Assembly: GCF_037969725.1 (NCBI RefSeq)
Contig: NZ_CP150203.1
Coordinates: 2,806,001-2,870,000 of the forward strand
DNA length: 64,000 nt
Source of the DNA: Paenibacillus sp. FSL W8-0426
GTDB lineage: Bacteria; Bacillota; Bacilli; Paenibacillales; Paenibacillaceae
Direction: 5' to 3'
The position numbers and the translations under genes were made by a program. The notes beneath the pieces were generated by a model. That model was given only the letters and a program-made list of their open reading frames with translations. It ran no database searches and was not told the DNA's origin. Shown one piece after another: positions 35,287 to 44,543 of this stretch. The number at the start of each line of letters is the position of its first letter. Positions within the stretch are counted from its first letter, which is position 1.

Positions 35287-37530
35287 TTGAGGAAACTTTC
35301 ATTATTGGTATTTTTCATTCCGGCCATCGTATTAAGCGTGATGGTATGGAATGATTACACCGATGATTTGCAGGGAAACGAGGATCCATATTCGTCGATC
35401 GCGGGCATGTTTTATTTGGATGAAGGGGAAGAAGTGGTCGTTTTATCCAAAACGCAGGACTTTACGTGGGCGAGACTGGGGGTCTTTGATGCCCAAACGG
35501 GAGCGATACTTAAGGATGTGATGGTTCAGGCGGAGATGCAAGGCGTCATCCCGGCAGTCGTTTATCAGGATCAGGGGATTATTATTCCTACATATAGTGA
35601 TGGGTCGGGTTTGCAGTTGAATCATGTCTCGAATAGCGGAGAGGTTAAGGAACACGCGCAAAGCACGCTTCATGTACCCGGATCGTTGAGTTCGAATGTG
35701 GCAGCTTGGAGAGGCCATATTCTGATCACCGGGGAGACGATAGGTTCTGCCTATTATGTGGCTGAAATTCAAAACGGGATGAAGAAGTTTGCATTGCTGA
35801 ATACCGATCTTCTGCCTTCCGATCCAATACGGGCAAGTTTTGTGGGCAGCAGCTTGAACAACGAACAGGGCGTGCCATTGCTCGAAGTCGATTTGCAAAA
35901 TGGACAAACGGCGTTGGTTAGCGGCATTCTGGATGAAGACGAACGACCTGAAGTCAAGATTCAATCCGAAGAACAAGGAACCTTCGACGCGCGTGACGAG
36001 GCTGGTTTACAATTTGCCAAACCATTCGGAATCGACGTCTCTCGCTTAATCCGTATCGATGGTGCAAAAGGGAATCAAGCCCGATTCTATAATGCACAGT
36101 CTGAGGAGTGGGGAGAACTTGTTCCAACCCCAAAACCGCTGTATCGTGCCAAGGTTGTATTATTGAATGACGAAGAAGTTTTGATCGCCGGCACGGATAC
36201 AGAAAATGGGCAGGAACAACTTGCGGGTTATGTGTACAACGAAAAAAACGGCAGCTTCACTGACGCTTCGGCACTTGTAAGTCGACTTACATACAAAGAC
36301 TTTGCTTCCTCGGATAGCGAATTTTACAAAGAGTCGGGGAGTGACAGCCTGTATTACTCGGACATGGAGAGCGCTGCAGGATGGATGAATATAAGTAACG
36401 GTCAAGCAGGCTGGATCGACTCGAATACGTTGGTAAATTGGAGAGAGGCAGCAATGACACAGCGCATCTCGCTTTCCACCTTTATGGCATACGTCCGTGA
36501 GGGAGGCGCCCTCATCATCAACTGGATGGCCTGGCTGTTGATTCCAACGCTTATGTTTTTGGTGCCTGCCATCGCCGGACCACTGCTTCGCCAGAAACAC
36601 TCTCGCAATCTCAAGGAAGGCAGGCTGGTTACGGGGACGATCGCAAGTATGCAGGAGACAGGCGTCTATGTGAACAACTTGCCGCAGGTCAAATTTGTTG
36701 TGCAATTTGTGGAAGCTGGACAGCACAAGCAGGTCGAAATCAAGAAGGTCATTTCCTTGGTAAACGTACCAAGGCAGGGAGATGACGTGCTGATCAGCTA
36801 CAATCCCCGAAACAACAAGGCCATGTTTGTAACGGAAGAGGATGTGAACGTGGAGAGCGACCCGCCGCAAACTATCCCCGATGCCTTGTTAGATCGAATT
36901 GAATACCGGGAGCCATTTAGGCGTGGGCAAGCACTGGTGCTGCATTTTGTCACCAGGGAAGAAGATTACCCGGTTCCCGTGATCCAACCGCCAGGGTTCG
37001 AATATCGTACCGGACGGCGTGCGAACCTGATCGTCTCCGATGGAGTTGCCCGTATTCGCAGCTACGACGGCACGGGTCGGGAAGAGGAAGCGCAATTGGC
37101 ATTGGAAGCGGAAGTCGTTAGCGTGGAGAAGGCGAATCTTGAAATCGAAGGGCGCCAGCTTCTGGTTATGGACCTGCTAGTATCCAGGGGTGACGACCGT
37201 TTGCGCAAGAGCAACAGCCTGTTTGTATCTGAACGATATGCTGTGCAGACAGGCATTCGTATCCCGATGCAGATGGGCGAACAAGATTTCGAGCGTGAAC
37301 TGCGTTTGTCGAAAGGCAAACAAGGTGCTGCCATCGTTCGTACCGTAACTTATGAGGGGCATACGGTTGGGGAGCGCCCGGTAGCACGCATTGACGTTGA
37401 ACGGGGCGGTAAACTATACCGGATCCGCCAATCGATTGAGCCGGTGCACGGGGTACAGGTTGGAGATGAGATATGGATTGCATATGACGCAAATTCACAG
37501 GAAGCAATGATTGTGAACTATGCATCTTGA
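35287..37530 (+). CDS. Large membrane protein with DUF3592-like repeats, unknown function
   Basis: The protein has about 747 residues from a TTG start behind GGGGGAGAGG. It has an N-terminal membrane anchor (about 3-20) and a long extracytoplasmic, probably beta-rich domain (about 25-400). A second membrane region follows at about 408-430 (LIINWMAWLLIPTLMFLVPAIAGPLL). A cytoplasmic half then has three repeated beta-domains, each with a pattern like G-T-I-x…V-x-F-V-V…V-x-Y-x-P (for example at about 445-515). These resemble DUF3592 and the soluble domain of the protein at 24159. It is monocistronic with a clear terminator. Confidence 0.7.
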   Translation: MRKLSLLVFFIPAIVLSVMVWNDYTDDLQGNEDPYSSIAGMFYLDEGEEVVVLSKTQDFTWARLGVFDAQTGAILKDVMVQAEMQGVIPAVVYQDQGIIIPTYSDGSGLQLNHVSNSGEVKEHAQSTLHVPGSLSSNVAAWRGHILITGETIGSAYYVAEIQNGMKKFALLNTDLLPSDPIRASFVGSSLNNEQGVPLLEVDLQNGQTALVSGILDEDERPEVKIQSEEQGTFDARDEAGLQFAKPFGIDVSRLIRIDGAKGNQARFYNAQSEEWGELVPTPKPLYRAKVVLLNDEEVLIAGTDTENGQEQLAGYVYNEKNGSFTDASALVSRLTYKDFASSDSEFYKESGSDSLYYSDMESAAGWMNISNGQAGWIDSNTLVNWREAAMTQRISLSTFMAYVREGGALIINWMAWLLIPTLMFLVPAIAGPLLRQKHSRNLKEGRLVTGTIASMQETGVYVNNLPQVKFVVQFVEAGQHKQVEIKKVISLVNVPRQGDDVLISYNPRNNKAMFVTEEDVNVESDPPQTIPDALLDRIEYREPFRRGQALVLHFVTREEDYPVPVIQPPGFEYRTGRRANLIVSDGVARIRSYDGTGREEEAQLALEAEVVSVEKANLEIEGRQLLVMDLLVSRGDDRLRKSNSLFVSERYAVQTGIRIPMQMGEQDFERELRLSKGKQGAAIVRTVTYEGHTVGERPVARIDVERGGKLYRIRQSIEPVHGVQVGDEIWIAYDANSQEAMIVNYAS

Positions 37531-37620
37531 TCGATAACTGCCATAAATAAGCATGGGTCGAAAGTAGAAGCGCAAAGCTGCCGTGCATCCCCATTAGAAC
37601 GGGTTATGAATATATAATAT

Positions 37621-37653
37621 GGACAGCCGACCAATTAACCGGCTGTCTTTTTC
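37621..37653 (+). terminator. Terminator after the large membrane protein gene
   Basis: GGACAGCCG and CGGCTGTC flank a 10-nt loop and are followed by TTTTTC. Confidence 0.85.
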
Positions 37654-37839
37654 ATTAAGATATAACAGGCAGGATAGTTGTAAAGGTTATGTGCGGAGAA
37701 CCGTATCAACCGGGCATTGTGGAATCGTAGAAGCCTCCAAGGCGGGAAAGAAAAGTGTTAGAAGTGTCGATGCTGGCAGAGAATTCGCTTCTGACTTTAG
37801 TTTCGTGTGGAAGAACGAGAAAGGCTCTAACAATTAATG

Positions 37840-38066
37840 ACTGTATTTCTCCATGATTTATCTGAATTTAATCGTGACTTTGAGGGTCTATTTGAATTGA
37901 TGTATTGGATTGGTTTTTTGAGAACCTTGACTTTGGAAATGATGTCCAAGGGTATACACGCGAAAAGCGTCGTACCTGAAGAGGTGAATGCCGTGAGGCA
38001 TTTAATAAAATTGGGTGGTACCACGTGAGCACAACTCTCGTCCCTTTGGGATGAGGGTTTTTTTGT
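37840..38066 (+). ncRNA. T-box leader (tRNA-sensing riboswitch), 3' half well conserved
   Basis: The canonical T-box sequence TGGGTGGTACCACG is at 38012-38025. It is preceded by a stem-III-like hairpin AATGCC-GTGA-GGCATT (37987-38002). It is followed by an intrinsic terminator CTCTCGTCCC-TTT-GGGATGAGGG plus T7 (38035-38064). The 5' stem I is less clear; a hairpin GGTT-…-AACC near 37915 and a CTTTGG-AAATGATGT-CCAAGG hairpin with ATG in the loop may belong to it, which would fit a Met specifier. The downstream gene is a methionyl-tRNA synthetase relic, agreeing with a Met T-box. The region 37654-37840 shows nothing else I can support. Confidence 0.8.
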
Positions 38067-39192
38067 TTGTCAAAAAATGAGGGAGGGAATGATTTGTACA
38101 CGCGCACCGATCAACAATTTCATCATCGCGTAGTCCAAGATTTGTTTTTGAGACTTCTGGAAAATGGCCATCTTTATAAAAAAACGTTCTGCAGACATAT
38201 TGTGAAACCGATCAACGATTTTTACCAGATCGATATGTTGAAGGGACTTGCCCCGTATGTGGTAATCGAGCCAGAGGTGATCAATGCGACTTTTGTTCAA
38301 CATTGCTCGATCCGGCGGATTTGTCTGAGAAGACATGCAAACTTTGTGGAAATCCTCCGATCGAGCGACCAACAGAGCATTTTTACCTTGCACTGTCTGG
38401 GTTCCAAGCTGAATTGACCAAATATGCACAAAAGGCTCGGGGATGGAAAGAATTTGGCCCGCTCTGCTCTTGGGAGTAGGAGGGCTACATTTACCGGATC
38501 GAATGATCTCATGTGAGTACATGACACTAGAAGGGAAAAAGTTTTCAACAAACCGTAACTGGGCAGTCTGGGTGCCGGACATTCTAAAAAGGTACCAACC
38601 GGACTCCATTCGGTACTTTCTGATTGCAAATGGACCAGAGAAGCGTGACACTGATTTTTCGTGGAGGGAATTCATTTACAGTCACAATGGAGAGTTGCTA
38701 GGCGCGTTCGGAAATTTTGTTAATCGAACGTTGGCCTTTATCGGCAAATCCTTTGGAGGATGCGTTCCCTCAGGGGAGCTTAGTGAGGGATGGAAAAGGG
38801 CAACTGAAGAGATGTATCGAGATTCTGGAATTCTAATTGAAGAAGGTCGTCTAAAAGAAGCGATCGAGTTGATTTTCACCTATGTTCGTCAAGGAAACAA
38901 ATATTTTGATGAGCAAAAACCATGGGTGCAAATCAGGGAGAATCGAGAGGCATGTGAACATACACTACATTCTTGTGTACAGATTATTGCCAATCTTGCC
39001 AATTTGCTTCAACCTTTCATCTCCTTCTCGTGTGAGAAAATAAGAACATTTCTAACGCTTGAAAGACCGAACTGGCAGTTAACTTTTGTTCCAGATGGCT
39101 TACAAATTCAAAAGTTGGAGCTTTTGTTCGAGCGCATTGATGTCAGTCGGATTGAAGAAGAGCTGAGTTTATTGGAGAAGCAAACACTGTAG
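38067..39192 (+). pseudogene. metG: Decayed methionyl-tRNA synthetase gene
   Basis: Three frames together spell a MetRS. Frame 1 (from about 38088) gives RTDQQFHHRVVQDLFLRLLENGHLYKKT. After an apparent one-base loss in a T-run near 38219-38223, frame 2 gives the zinc-knuckle region FLPDRYVEGTCPVCGNRARG followed by DQCDFC and PTEHFYLALSGFQ, stopping at 38478. Frame 3 (about 38490-39192) gives EGKKFSTNRNWAVWVPDILK, the KMSKS-region equivalent, and a complete anticodon-binding C-terminal domain. The N-terminal Rossmann part with the HIGH motif is missing, and so is the catalytic middle between the zinc region and the KMSKS loop (roughly 150 residues by family comparison). With two deletions and frameshifts it cannot make an active enzyme. 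The C-terminal fragment could still be translated. Confidence 0.85.
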
Positions 39193-39301
39193 CCTGGAAA
39201 GGGAAGGGCCATCCATCGGATGGCCTCTCTTCAAAACTTGCCGTTACAGACAGCGCGGAGGGAAGCGTATCACAAGTAATGATATAGTGTAGAGTTGTGC
39301 T

Positions 39302-39326
39302 GCATCTCGAGAGAGGTGCTTTTTTA
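39302..39326 (+). terminator. Terminator downstream of the metG relic
   Basis: GCATCTC-GAGA-GAGGTGC followed by TTTTTTATT. A second stem, GGCCATCC-ATC-GGATGGCC, lies nearer the gene at 39208-39226. The remaining sequence to 39543 shows nothing recognisable. Confidence 0.6.
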
Positions 39327-39543
39327 TTGTAAGCTGCCTTACGAACTCTTCACGAATACAGCAAGATCTGAAAAGTAAGTCCAGAACATATTTGTTAAGT
39401 TAGATTCAACAAACTAAAACAAACCAAAATCCAATAAGAAAGGGGCTGAACACAGAATAACTCATCGGATGTTTGCGTGATAGAGAGAAAGGAACAAGCA
39501 ATAAGCAACAATAGTATTAATACCTAATAGTGGAGGAATCAAT

Positions 39544-40215
39544 GTGAATAGAGAGCACAATACAAAGGTGAATAAATCAACGATAACAGCACATCTTCTA
39601 CATCAATGGTCAGGATTTATGGCAATAATAGCAGGGATTCTATACATTGTCATTCAATTGATCCACCCGATAGATCATATTTCCTCTGTGAACACGAACT
39701 CTTGGCAGGTGGTTGCATGTTTGACTATGGCGATGTCGCTCTTTACACTGATCGGTATTACGGCATTCTATATAAGGCAAGCGAAAGAATCGGGATGGCT
39801 TGGCTTGATCGGGTTCCTTATGTTCAATTTGTTCTGGTTCATCTCCATAATTTTTAGTTTCATTGAAGCATTCGTTTTGCCGTTGCTGACGAGTGATGCT
39901 GAAAAGTTTGTGGGAGGAATGGTTGGACTCTTTGGAGGAACAGTTAGCGAAGTTAATCTGGGTATCTTCCCAATATTAGCGCCGCTCGCGGGATTGTTGT
40001 ATATGTTAGGAGGTTTGCTGCTGGGCATCGCCACATTAAGGGCCAGGGTCTTTCCTCGCCCAGCAGCCATTCTGCTGGCCTTCGCTGCTGTAGTGACCGT
40101 AGCTGCTGCAATTATTCCCCATCCACTTGATCGGGCATTGGCAATACCTATGGGATTAGCGCTCATATGGATTGGATATGTTATTTGGTCGGAACGTAAG
40201 CAAGCGTCGGTTTAG
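39544..40215 (+). CDS. Integral membrane protein of unknown function
   Basis: The 223-residue protein starts at GTG behind GGAGGAATCAAT. It has six hydrophobic segments (about 22-42, 56-77, 88-115, 140-160, 168-190, 197-213) with short loops, and a conserved-looking HPIDH near the first loop. It resembles the uncharacterised DUF4386-like membrane proteins, but I cannot assign it firmly. It is AT-richer than the main clusters and converges with the AraC/GyrI gene. Confidence 0.7.
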   Translation: MNREHNTKVNKSTITAHLLHQWSGFMAIIAGILYIVIQLIHPIDHISSVNTNSWQVVACLTMAMSLFTLIGITAFYIRQAKESGWLGLIGFLMFNLFWFISIIFSFIEAFVLPLLTSDAEKFVGGMVGLFGGTVSEVNLGIFPILAPLAGLLYMLGGLLLGIATLRARVFPRPAAILLAFAAVVTVAAAIIPHPLDRALAIPMGLALIWIGYVIWSERKQASV

Positions 40216-40284
40216 AGGTTTTTTGATATTACCAAATGGGATGAAATGAATAGCTCCTCTGACGGTTGGTTCCTCGGTGCAGTA

Positions 40285-41154
40285 TTAAATTTCCATATCG
40301 TCAGGGAGTTTTTTGATAGGTGCATAAATATGGTAGGTTGAATTCAAATTGTGAACATCTTCAAAGACTTGAATCAGTTCAATATCGGATTGATTAGACT
40401 CTTGCCTGGAAATCTTTAAGAATCTTGCATAGTCGGTTTTGAGGACTTCTCCAATGTCTAGCAGGTCACCACAATAGTTAAACCTCGCACAAAAAATAGT
40501 CGGTACATCAACCGTGAAATAAAAGGGTTTATGAATTTGAACATCACTTGGGATTCCGAACAGAACTTTGAACCGTGTTGAGTTTGGTTGACAGTTTGAA
40601 TAAATGACAAAACAGGAACCATTTATATGGTCATCAATGTGGTTCAACAACAATCTTGAATGGGAGTGGATCTTCTTTTTGTAATCATCATCAGCCAGGT
40701 CTACTTCAAAGGCAATCCCGCTTATTCGGGTCTCTTTGAACTCTGTCAGCGTGAAATCCGTGACGATATCCCCATTTATATTTTTAAATGGTCTTTTGAC
40801 CACTGCAGGTATTGGAGTCGGATCGATTTTTTTGAACCCTGCTCTTAGCGAACTTGGAGCTACGCCGTAATGTTGTTTGAAGGCCCGGGTGAATGAGGCT
40901 TGCGTACCAAAAGCGAATTGATATGCAATGTTGGTTAAAGATAAGTTGTTTTCATAAATAAGTGATAAAGTGGCATTTAATTTTCTAGATAGAATGTACT
41001 GATTTAATGAACAGCCCATCATGGCAGAGAAAAGCCTATGAAAATAATACTTAGACATATTGAAATTAAGGGCAACGGATGCCACGGATAAAGGTTGTTC
41101 TACATTTTCCTCGATATGAATCAATGCTTGTTCTATTATCCTATGATGGTTCAT
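40285..41154 (-). CDS. AraC-family regulator with C-terminal GyrI-like effector domain
   Basis: The protein has 289 residues, starting MNHHRIIEQALIHIEENVEQPLSVASVAL after AAGGGAG (six residues into the longest frame). Two N-terminal AraC helix-turn-helix motifs (about 8-108, ending AFGTQASFTRAFKQHYGVAPSSLR) precede a C-terminal GyrI-like/SOUL-type small-molecule binding domain (about 125-289), the reverse order of classical AraC proteins. Such regulators (Rob/BmrR-like architecture) sense xenobiotics. The gene is isolated, on the minus strand. Confidence 0.88.
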   Translation of the reverse strand: MNHHRIIEQALIHIEENVEQPLSVASVALNFNMSKYYFHRLFSAMMGCSLNQYILSRKLNATLSLIYENNLSLTNIAYQFAFGTQASFTRAFKQHYGVAPSSLRAGFKKIDPTPIPAVVKRPFKNINGDIVTDFTLTEFKETRISGIAFEVDLADDDYKKKIHSHSRLLLNHIDDHINGSCFVIYSNCQPNSTRFKVLFGIPSDVQIHKPFYFTVDVPTIFCARFNYCGDLLDIGEVLKTDYARFLKISRQESNQSDIELIQVFEDVHNLNSTYHIYAPIKKLPDDMEI

Positions 41155-41362
41155 ACTGACTCCCTTCATCACGCACTTTAATTTATTGTGCTAAGTATAT
41201 CACAAGCGTTCCATTGCTATAAGGCAATTCGCAATTCTAATCACCTGGGATGTCCAATGAATATAAAGGGAGTAGTACTCTTTTTTTATGCGCTTACATT
41301 GTGCTTCTCCGCCGTTTTCAGTAAAATATTTGTAATTTCAATGGTTAAAGGAGAGCGGACAC

Positions 41363-42289
41363 GTGCTGGAACTCAGCTTTGACGACCCTGAACGATTGGC
41401 CGGCGTTGCCCATGCCCTATCGGCCCGTTCGCGCATCGATATTCTCCAGCTGTTGCAGTTCGGCAGACTGAATGTCATCGAAATCGCGGAGGCGCTGGAT
41501 CTTCCCATCTCAACGGTGGCTAACCATGTGAAGGTGCTTGAGGCGGCCCAATTGATCCATACGGAAATGCTGCCGGCGACCCGCGGGGCGATGAAGCTGT
41601 GCAGCCGCGTCTGCGACGCCGTACACATGGAACTGAGACGGACGGGGCGAACCGCCGAAGTGGCGAGCTATGAAGTGCAGATGCCGATCGGGCACTACAG
41701 CGACTGCGAAGTGACGCCTTCTTGCGGCATGGCCAGTGCGGAAGGCATCATTCTGAAGGATGATGATCCGGCCAGCTTTTACCATCCCCTTCATATCGAT
41801 GCACAACTGATCTGGTTGCAGAGAGGGTATGTGGAATACCTGCTTCCGGTCGACATTCCTGCGGAGGCCAGGATCCTTTCGTTGGAACTTTCCATGGAAA
41901 TGTGTTCGGAGGTGCCCAATTACAACAATGTTTGGCCGTCGGACATCTCCGTGTGGATCAACGGCGTAGTCATCGGAACATGGACCAGCCCCGGGGATTT
42001 CGGCGATCGCCGCGGCAAGCTGAATCCCGCGTGGTGGAACAACACGTTGACGCAATACGGACATCTTAAGGTTTGGCAGGTTAACGAGAGCCATACCAGC
42101 CTGGATCATGAGCGGATTTCCAGCGTGAACCTGCATCATCTGAGGGTGCTGGAAAGCCCCAAGCTTCGCCTGCGCATCGGCATCGACCCCAATGCGGTGC
42201 ACCAAGGGGGCATGAACCTTTTTGGCAGCGGGTTCGGGGACCATGCGCAGCACATTCGGATGAGCGTGATGTATTCGACAAAACCCTGA
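41363..42289 (+). CDS. ArsR-type helix-turn-helix regulator with C-terminal ligand domain
   Basis: The 308-residue protein starts at GTG (AAAGGAG upstream). The N-terminal winged helix is of ArsR type (LSARSRIDILQLLQFGRLNVIEIAEALDLPISTVANHVKVLEAAQLI, about 18-66). The C-terminal 210 residues are unfamiliar and beta-rich, with YVEYLLPVDIPAEARILSLELSMEMCSE and SDISVWINGVVIGTWTSPGDFGDRRGKLNP. That region looks like a jelly-roll, possibly carbohydrate-binding. It lies 35 bp ahead of an AraC gene and the glycosidase/importer cluster, so a sugar-sensing role is plausible. Confidence 0.8.
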   Translation: MLELSFDDPERLAGVAHALSARSRIDILQLLQFGRLNVIEIAEALDLPISTVANHVKVLEAAQLIHTEMLPATRGAMKLCSRVCDAVHMELRRTGRTAEVASYEVQMPIGHYSDCEVTPSCGMASAEGIILKDDDPASFYHPLHIDAQLIWLQRGYVEYLLPVDIPAEARILSLELSMEMCSEVPNYNNVWPSDISVWINGVVIGTWTSPGDFGDRRGKLNPAWWNNTLTQYGHLKVWQVNESHTSLDHERISSVNLHHLRVLESPKLRLRIGIDPNAVHQGGMNLFGSGFGDHAQHIRMSVMYSTKP

Positions 42290-42324
42290 AGACAGGAGAC
42301 GGACGGGAATGAGGTTGCAAAAAC

Positions 42325-43164
42325 ATGGAAAACGCAAATATGCCATTCATTGTCAGTATCGAACGCTTTAAACCGCATACGTATCAGCTGGAGCAGGGCG
42401 AAGGTTTCTTTATGTCCCACTCGCACGGGTACGATGAACTGACTCTTGTGCTCGAAGGTGAAGGGTATTACAGTTCCCCCCAACAAAATATTAAAGTCGC
42501 TGCCGGGGATATGATCGTGATCCCGCCGGGGCTTCACCATGGTTTTGTATGCACTACGCCTTGGCAGGGCATATCCGTGCATTACCGCATGGACATTTTA
42601 CCTGTGCAGAGCCGCTATCCCTTTCACCGGTCGGACCAGGAAGGAGAGCGCATTCATCACGCCCATCTGACGCAGGATGATCTGCAGTGGGCCAATTTCA
42701 GTCTGGCCCGGTTGGAAAAAGAATGCTTGTCGGACGATCGGGACATGGATGGGCTGCATCTGAAACAGCTTGCATTGGAGACGGTGCTGCAATTGTTTCG
42801 GCGCAATCTTGTCCGTGAGCAGTCCAGTGAGGCAGGCCGTTCGGAGCAGAGGGTCATTCAGGACATTTTGAAGGAGATCCACATGAAGTATTTCACCTCC
42901 TTAACCGTAGGGGATCTTGCCGCCAAACATTTTATGTCCGAAAGCCATTTGCGCAAAAAATTCGTGGAGGCCGTCGGGGTCTCGCCCAAACAGTACATCA
43001 TCAACTTGCGGATCAAAGAGGCGAAACGGCTGCTGAGGCAGTCGAGCAAAGCCATTGAGACGATTGCCGCCGAGGTCGGATTTACTTCATCGAGCCGTTT
43101 CTATGATTCGTTTGTGAAATCGGTAGGCGCAACGCCGCTGGAATGGCGGACCAATCAGCAATAA
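42325..43164 (+). CDS. AraC-family transcriptional regulator of the glycosidase locus
   Basis: The protein has 279 residues. It has an N-terminal cupin sensor domain (SHSHGYDELTLVLEGEGYYSSPQQNIKVAAGDMIVIPPGLHHGF, about 28-72) and a C-terminal AraC DNA-binding domain (LTVGDLAAKHFMSESHLRKKFVEAVGVSPKQYIINLRIKEAKRLL and GFTSSSRFYDSFVKSVGATPLEWR, about 190-277). It is transcribed with the preceding regulator and ends in a strong terminator before the GH43 gene. The inverted repeat over the next gene's -35 box is its likely target. Confidence 0.92.
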   Translation: MENANMPFIVSIERFKPHTYQLEQGEGFFMSHSHGYDELTLVLEGEGYYSSPQQNIKVAAGDMIVIPPGLHHGFVCTTPWQGISVHYRMDILPVQSRYPFHRSDQEGERIHHAHLTQDDLQWANFSLARLEKECLSDDRDMDGLHLKQLALETVLQLFRRNLVREQSSEAGRSEQRVIQDILKEIHMKYFTSLTVGDLAAKHFMSESHLRKKFVEAVGVSPKQYIINLRIKEAKRLLRQSSKAIETIAAEVGFTSSSRFYDSFVKSVGATPLEWRTNQQ

Positions 43165-43182
43165 TATAGCGATTTGATCGAA

Positions 43183-43207
43183 AACCGCCCTTGGGGCGGT
43201 TTTTTTC
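43183..43207 (+). terminator. Terminator after the AraC gene
   Basis: AACCGCCC-TTG-GGGCGGTT followed by T5. Confidence 0.92.
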
Positions 43208-43259
43208 GACCGACGAAACCGATCAAAGGTGTTCTTTTTTTGAGCTTCAAATGAAGCGT

Positions 43260-43296
43260 TTTCATAATTGTTTATGAAACAGGTTTGCCAGATAAT
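43260..43296 (+). promoter_or_regulatory. Inverted repeat and promoter before the GH43 gene
   Basis: TTTCATAA-TTGT-TTATGAAA (43260-43279) is a perfect 8-4-8 inverted repeat. It overlaps the -35 box TTGTTT (43268-43273), which is followed by a 17-bp spacer and GATAAT (43291-43296). It is a plausible operator for the upstream AraC or ArsR-type regulator. Confidence 0.55.
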
Positions 43297-43339
43297 GAGA
43301 GAAGAATCGCGATATTACACATAACAAAGGGGAGGGCAC

Positions 43340-44323
43340 ATGAATTTGATCAACGAGAAAAACGTCTTCCGCAATCCAGTCGTTGCGCAGGCAGCCGATC
43401 CATGGGTGATGAAGCATACGGACGGTCAGTACTATTTCATGCACACGCGGTCGGATCGGTTGGAACTGGTGCAATCGGCATCTTTGGCCCGCATCGGAGA
43501 AGGCAAAAGGAAGGTCATTTGGAACCCAGAGCCGGGCGGTGCCTATAGCCGCAACTTGTGGGCGCCGGAGATCCATCATGCAGCGGGGAAATGGTACGTC
43601 TATTTTACCGCCAATGATGGGGGTGGCGATGAGACTCGCCGAATTTGCGTGCTGGAGAACGAACGCGCCAACCCTCTTGAAGGGGAATGGACGTGGAAAG
43701 GGGCACTGGACACTCCTGTTCCCGGATTGGACGGAACGGTGTTTACGCTAAGAGGAGAACTGTATTTTCTTTATGCCGGGTATGGTCACTTTCCCGATTA
43801 CGGTTCGGCCATCTACATTATGCGTATGTCCAGTCCTATCAAGGTCGCTGGCGATCATGTGCTGCTCACGGCTCCGACCATGGACTGGGAGAAGCAGGGC
43901 GGCATGGCGATCAATGAAGGTCCGGTGCTGCTGCACAGAAACGGACGTGTATTCCTCGTATATTCCGCAAGTACGACTTGGTCCGAAGATTATTCTCTGG
44001 GCATGCTGACGATGAACGAGCAGGACGATCCGATGATTCCTAGTTCCTGGAGCAAGTCGGACAAACCTGTATTCAAAAAAAATCCGGAACACGCCGTGTA
44101 CGCGACCGGACACAACAGTTTTACCAAGTCACCCGATGACACGGAGGATTGGATCGTTTACCATGCGCTCCCCGCTCCGGGAGCGGATACGGCACTGCGG
44201 GCAACACGCATTCAGCGTTTCGAATGGAACGAAGACGGAACTCCATGCTTTGGCGTGCCACTTGGCGATGAGCAAGAGCTTTCTTTTCCATCCGGTGATC
44301 ACGGTGAGCGAGAGGGAAGGTAG
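43340..44323 (+). CDS. GH43-family glycosidase, cytoplasmic (arabinofuranosidase/xylosidase type)
   Basis: The 327-residue five-bladed beta-propeller enzyme has no signal peptide. The general base is Asp20 (AADPWV) and the likely acid is Glu193 (AINEGPVLL). The middle Asp lies in PGLDGTVFTL, and GHNSFTKSPDDTEDWIVYHA is typical of family 43. It would hydrolyse arabinose- or xylose-containing oligosaccharides after uptake. AAAGGGGAGGG precedes the ATG. It is a paralogue of the secreted GH43 at 50061. Confidence 0.9.
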   Translation: MNLINEKNVFRNPVVAQAADPWVMKHTDGQYYFMHTRSDRLELVQSASLARIGEGKRKVIWNPEPGGAYSRNLWAPEIHHAAGKWYVYFTANDGGGDETRRICVLENERANPLEGEWTWKGALDTPVPGLDGTVFTLRGELYFLYAGYGHFPDYGSAIYIMRMSSPIKVAGDHVLLTAPTMDWEKQGGMAINEGPVLLHRNGRVFLVYSASTTWSEDYSLGMLTMNEQDDPMIPSSWSKSDKPVFKKNPEHAVYATGHNSFTKSPDDTEDWIVYHALPAPGADTALRATRIQRFEWNEDGTPCFGVPLGDEQELSFPSGDHGEREGR

Positions 44324-44543
44324 TCGCTATGCGGCATTTGTTTCAAAAACAATGGAAGTAAACCGGAGTTTCTCCAGAACACCCTAAGGAGAAGCATTTT
44401 TTTAACATATGTTTCAAAAAAGAAAGATGAAAACGGTATCATTTTTATGTTTTGTACGTTTGACGGGTGTGGATTACAAAAAAACAATAATAAAAAAACG
44501 TTGTTCGAAAGGGCTTCCCACAAATCGATTCGGGGGGATTCGC

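Noticed and set aside
37619..37837. 72-codon ORF between terminator and T-box
   Set aside because: Starts inside the terminator hairpin, has no RBS and no family resemblance.
37837..38028. 63-codon ORF across the T-box leader
   Set aside because: Its codons include the T-box sequence itself (LGGTT); the conserved feature is RNA, not protein.
43250..43264. cre-like sequence TGAAGCGTTTTCA before the GH43 gene
   Set aside because: One base shorter than the CcpA consensus, so the half-sites are out of register; not claimed as a cre site.
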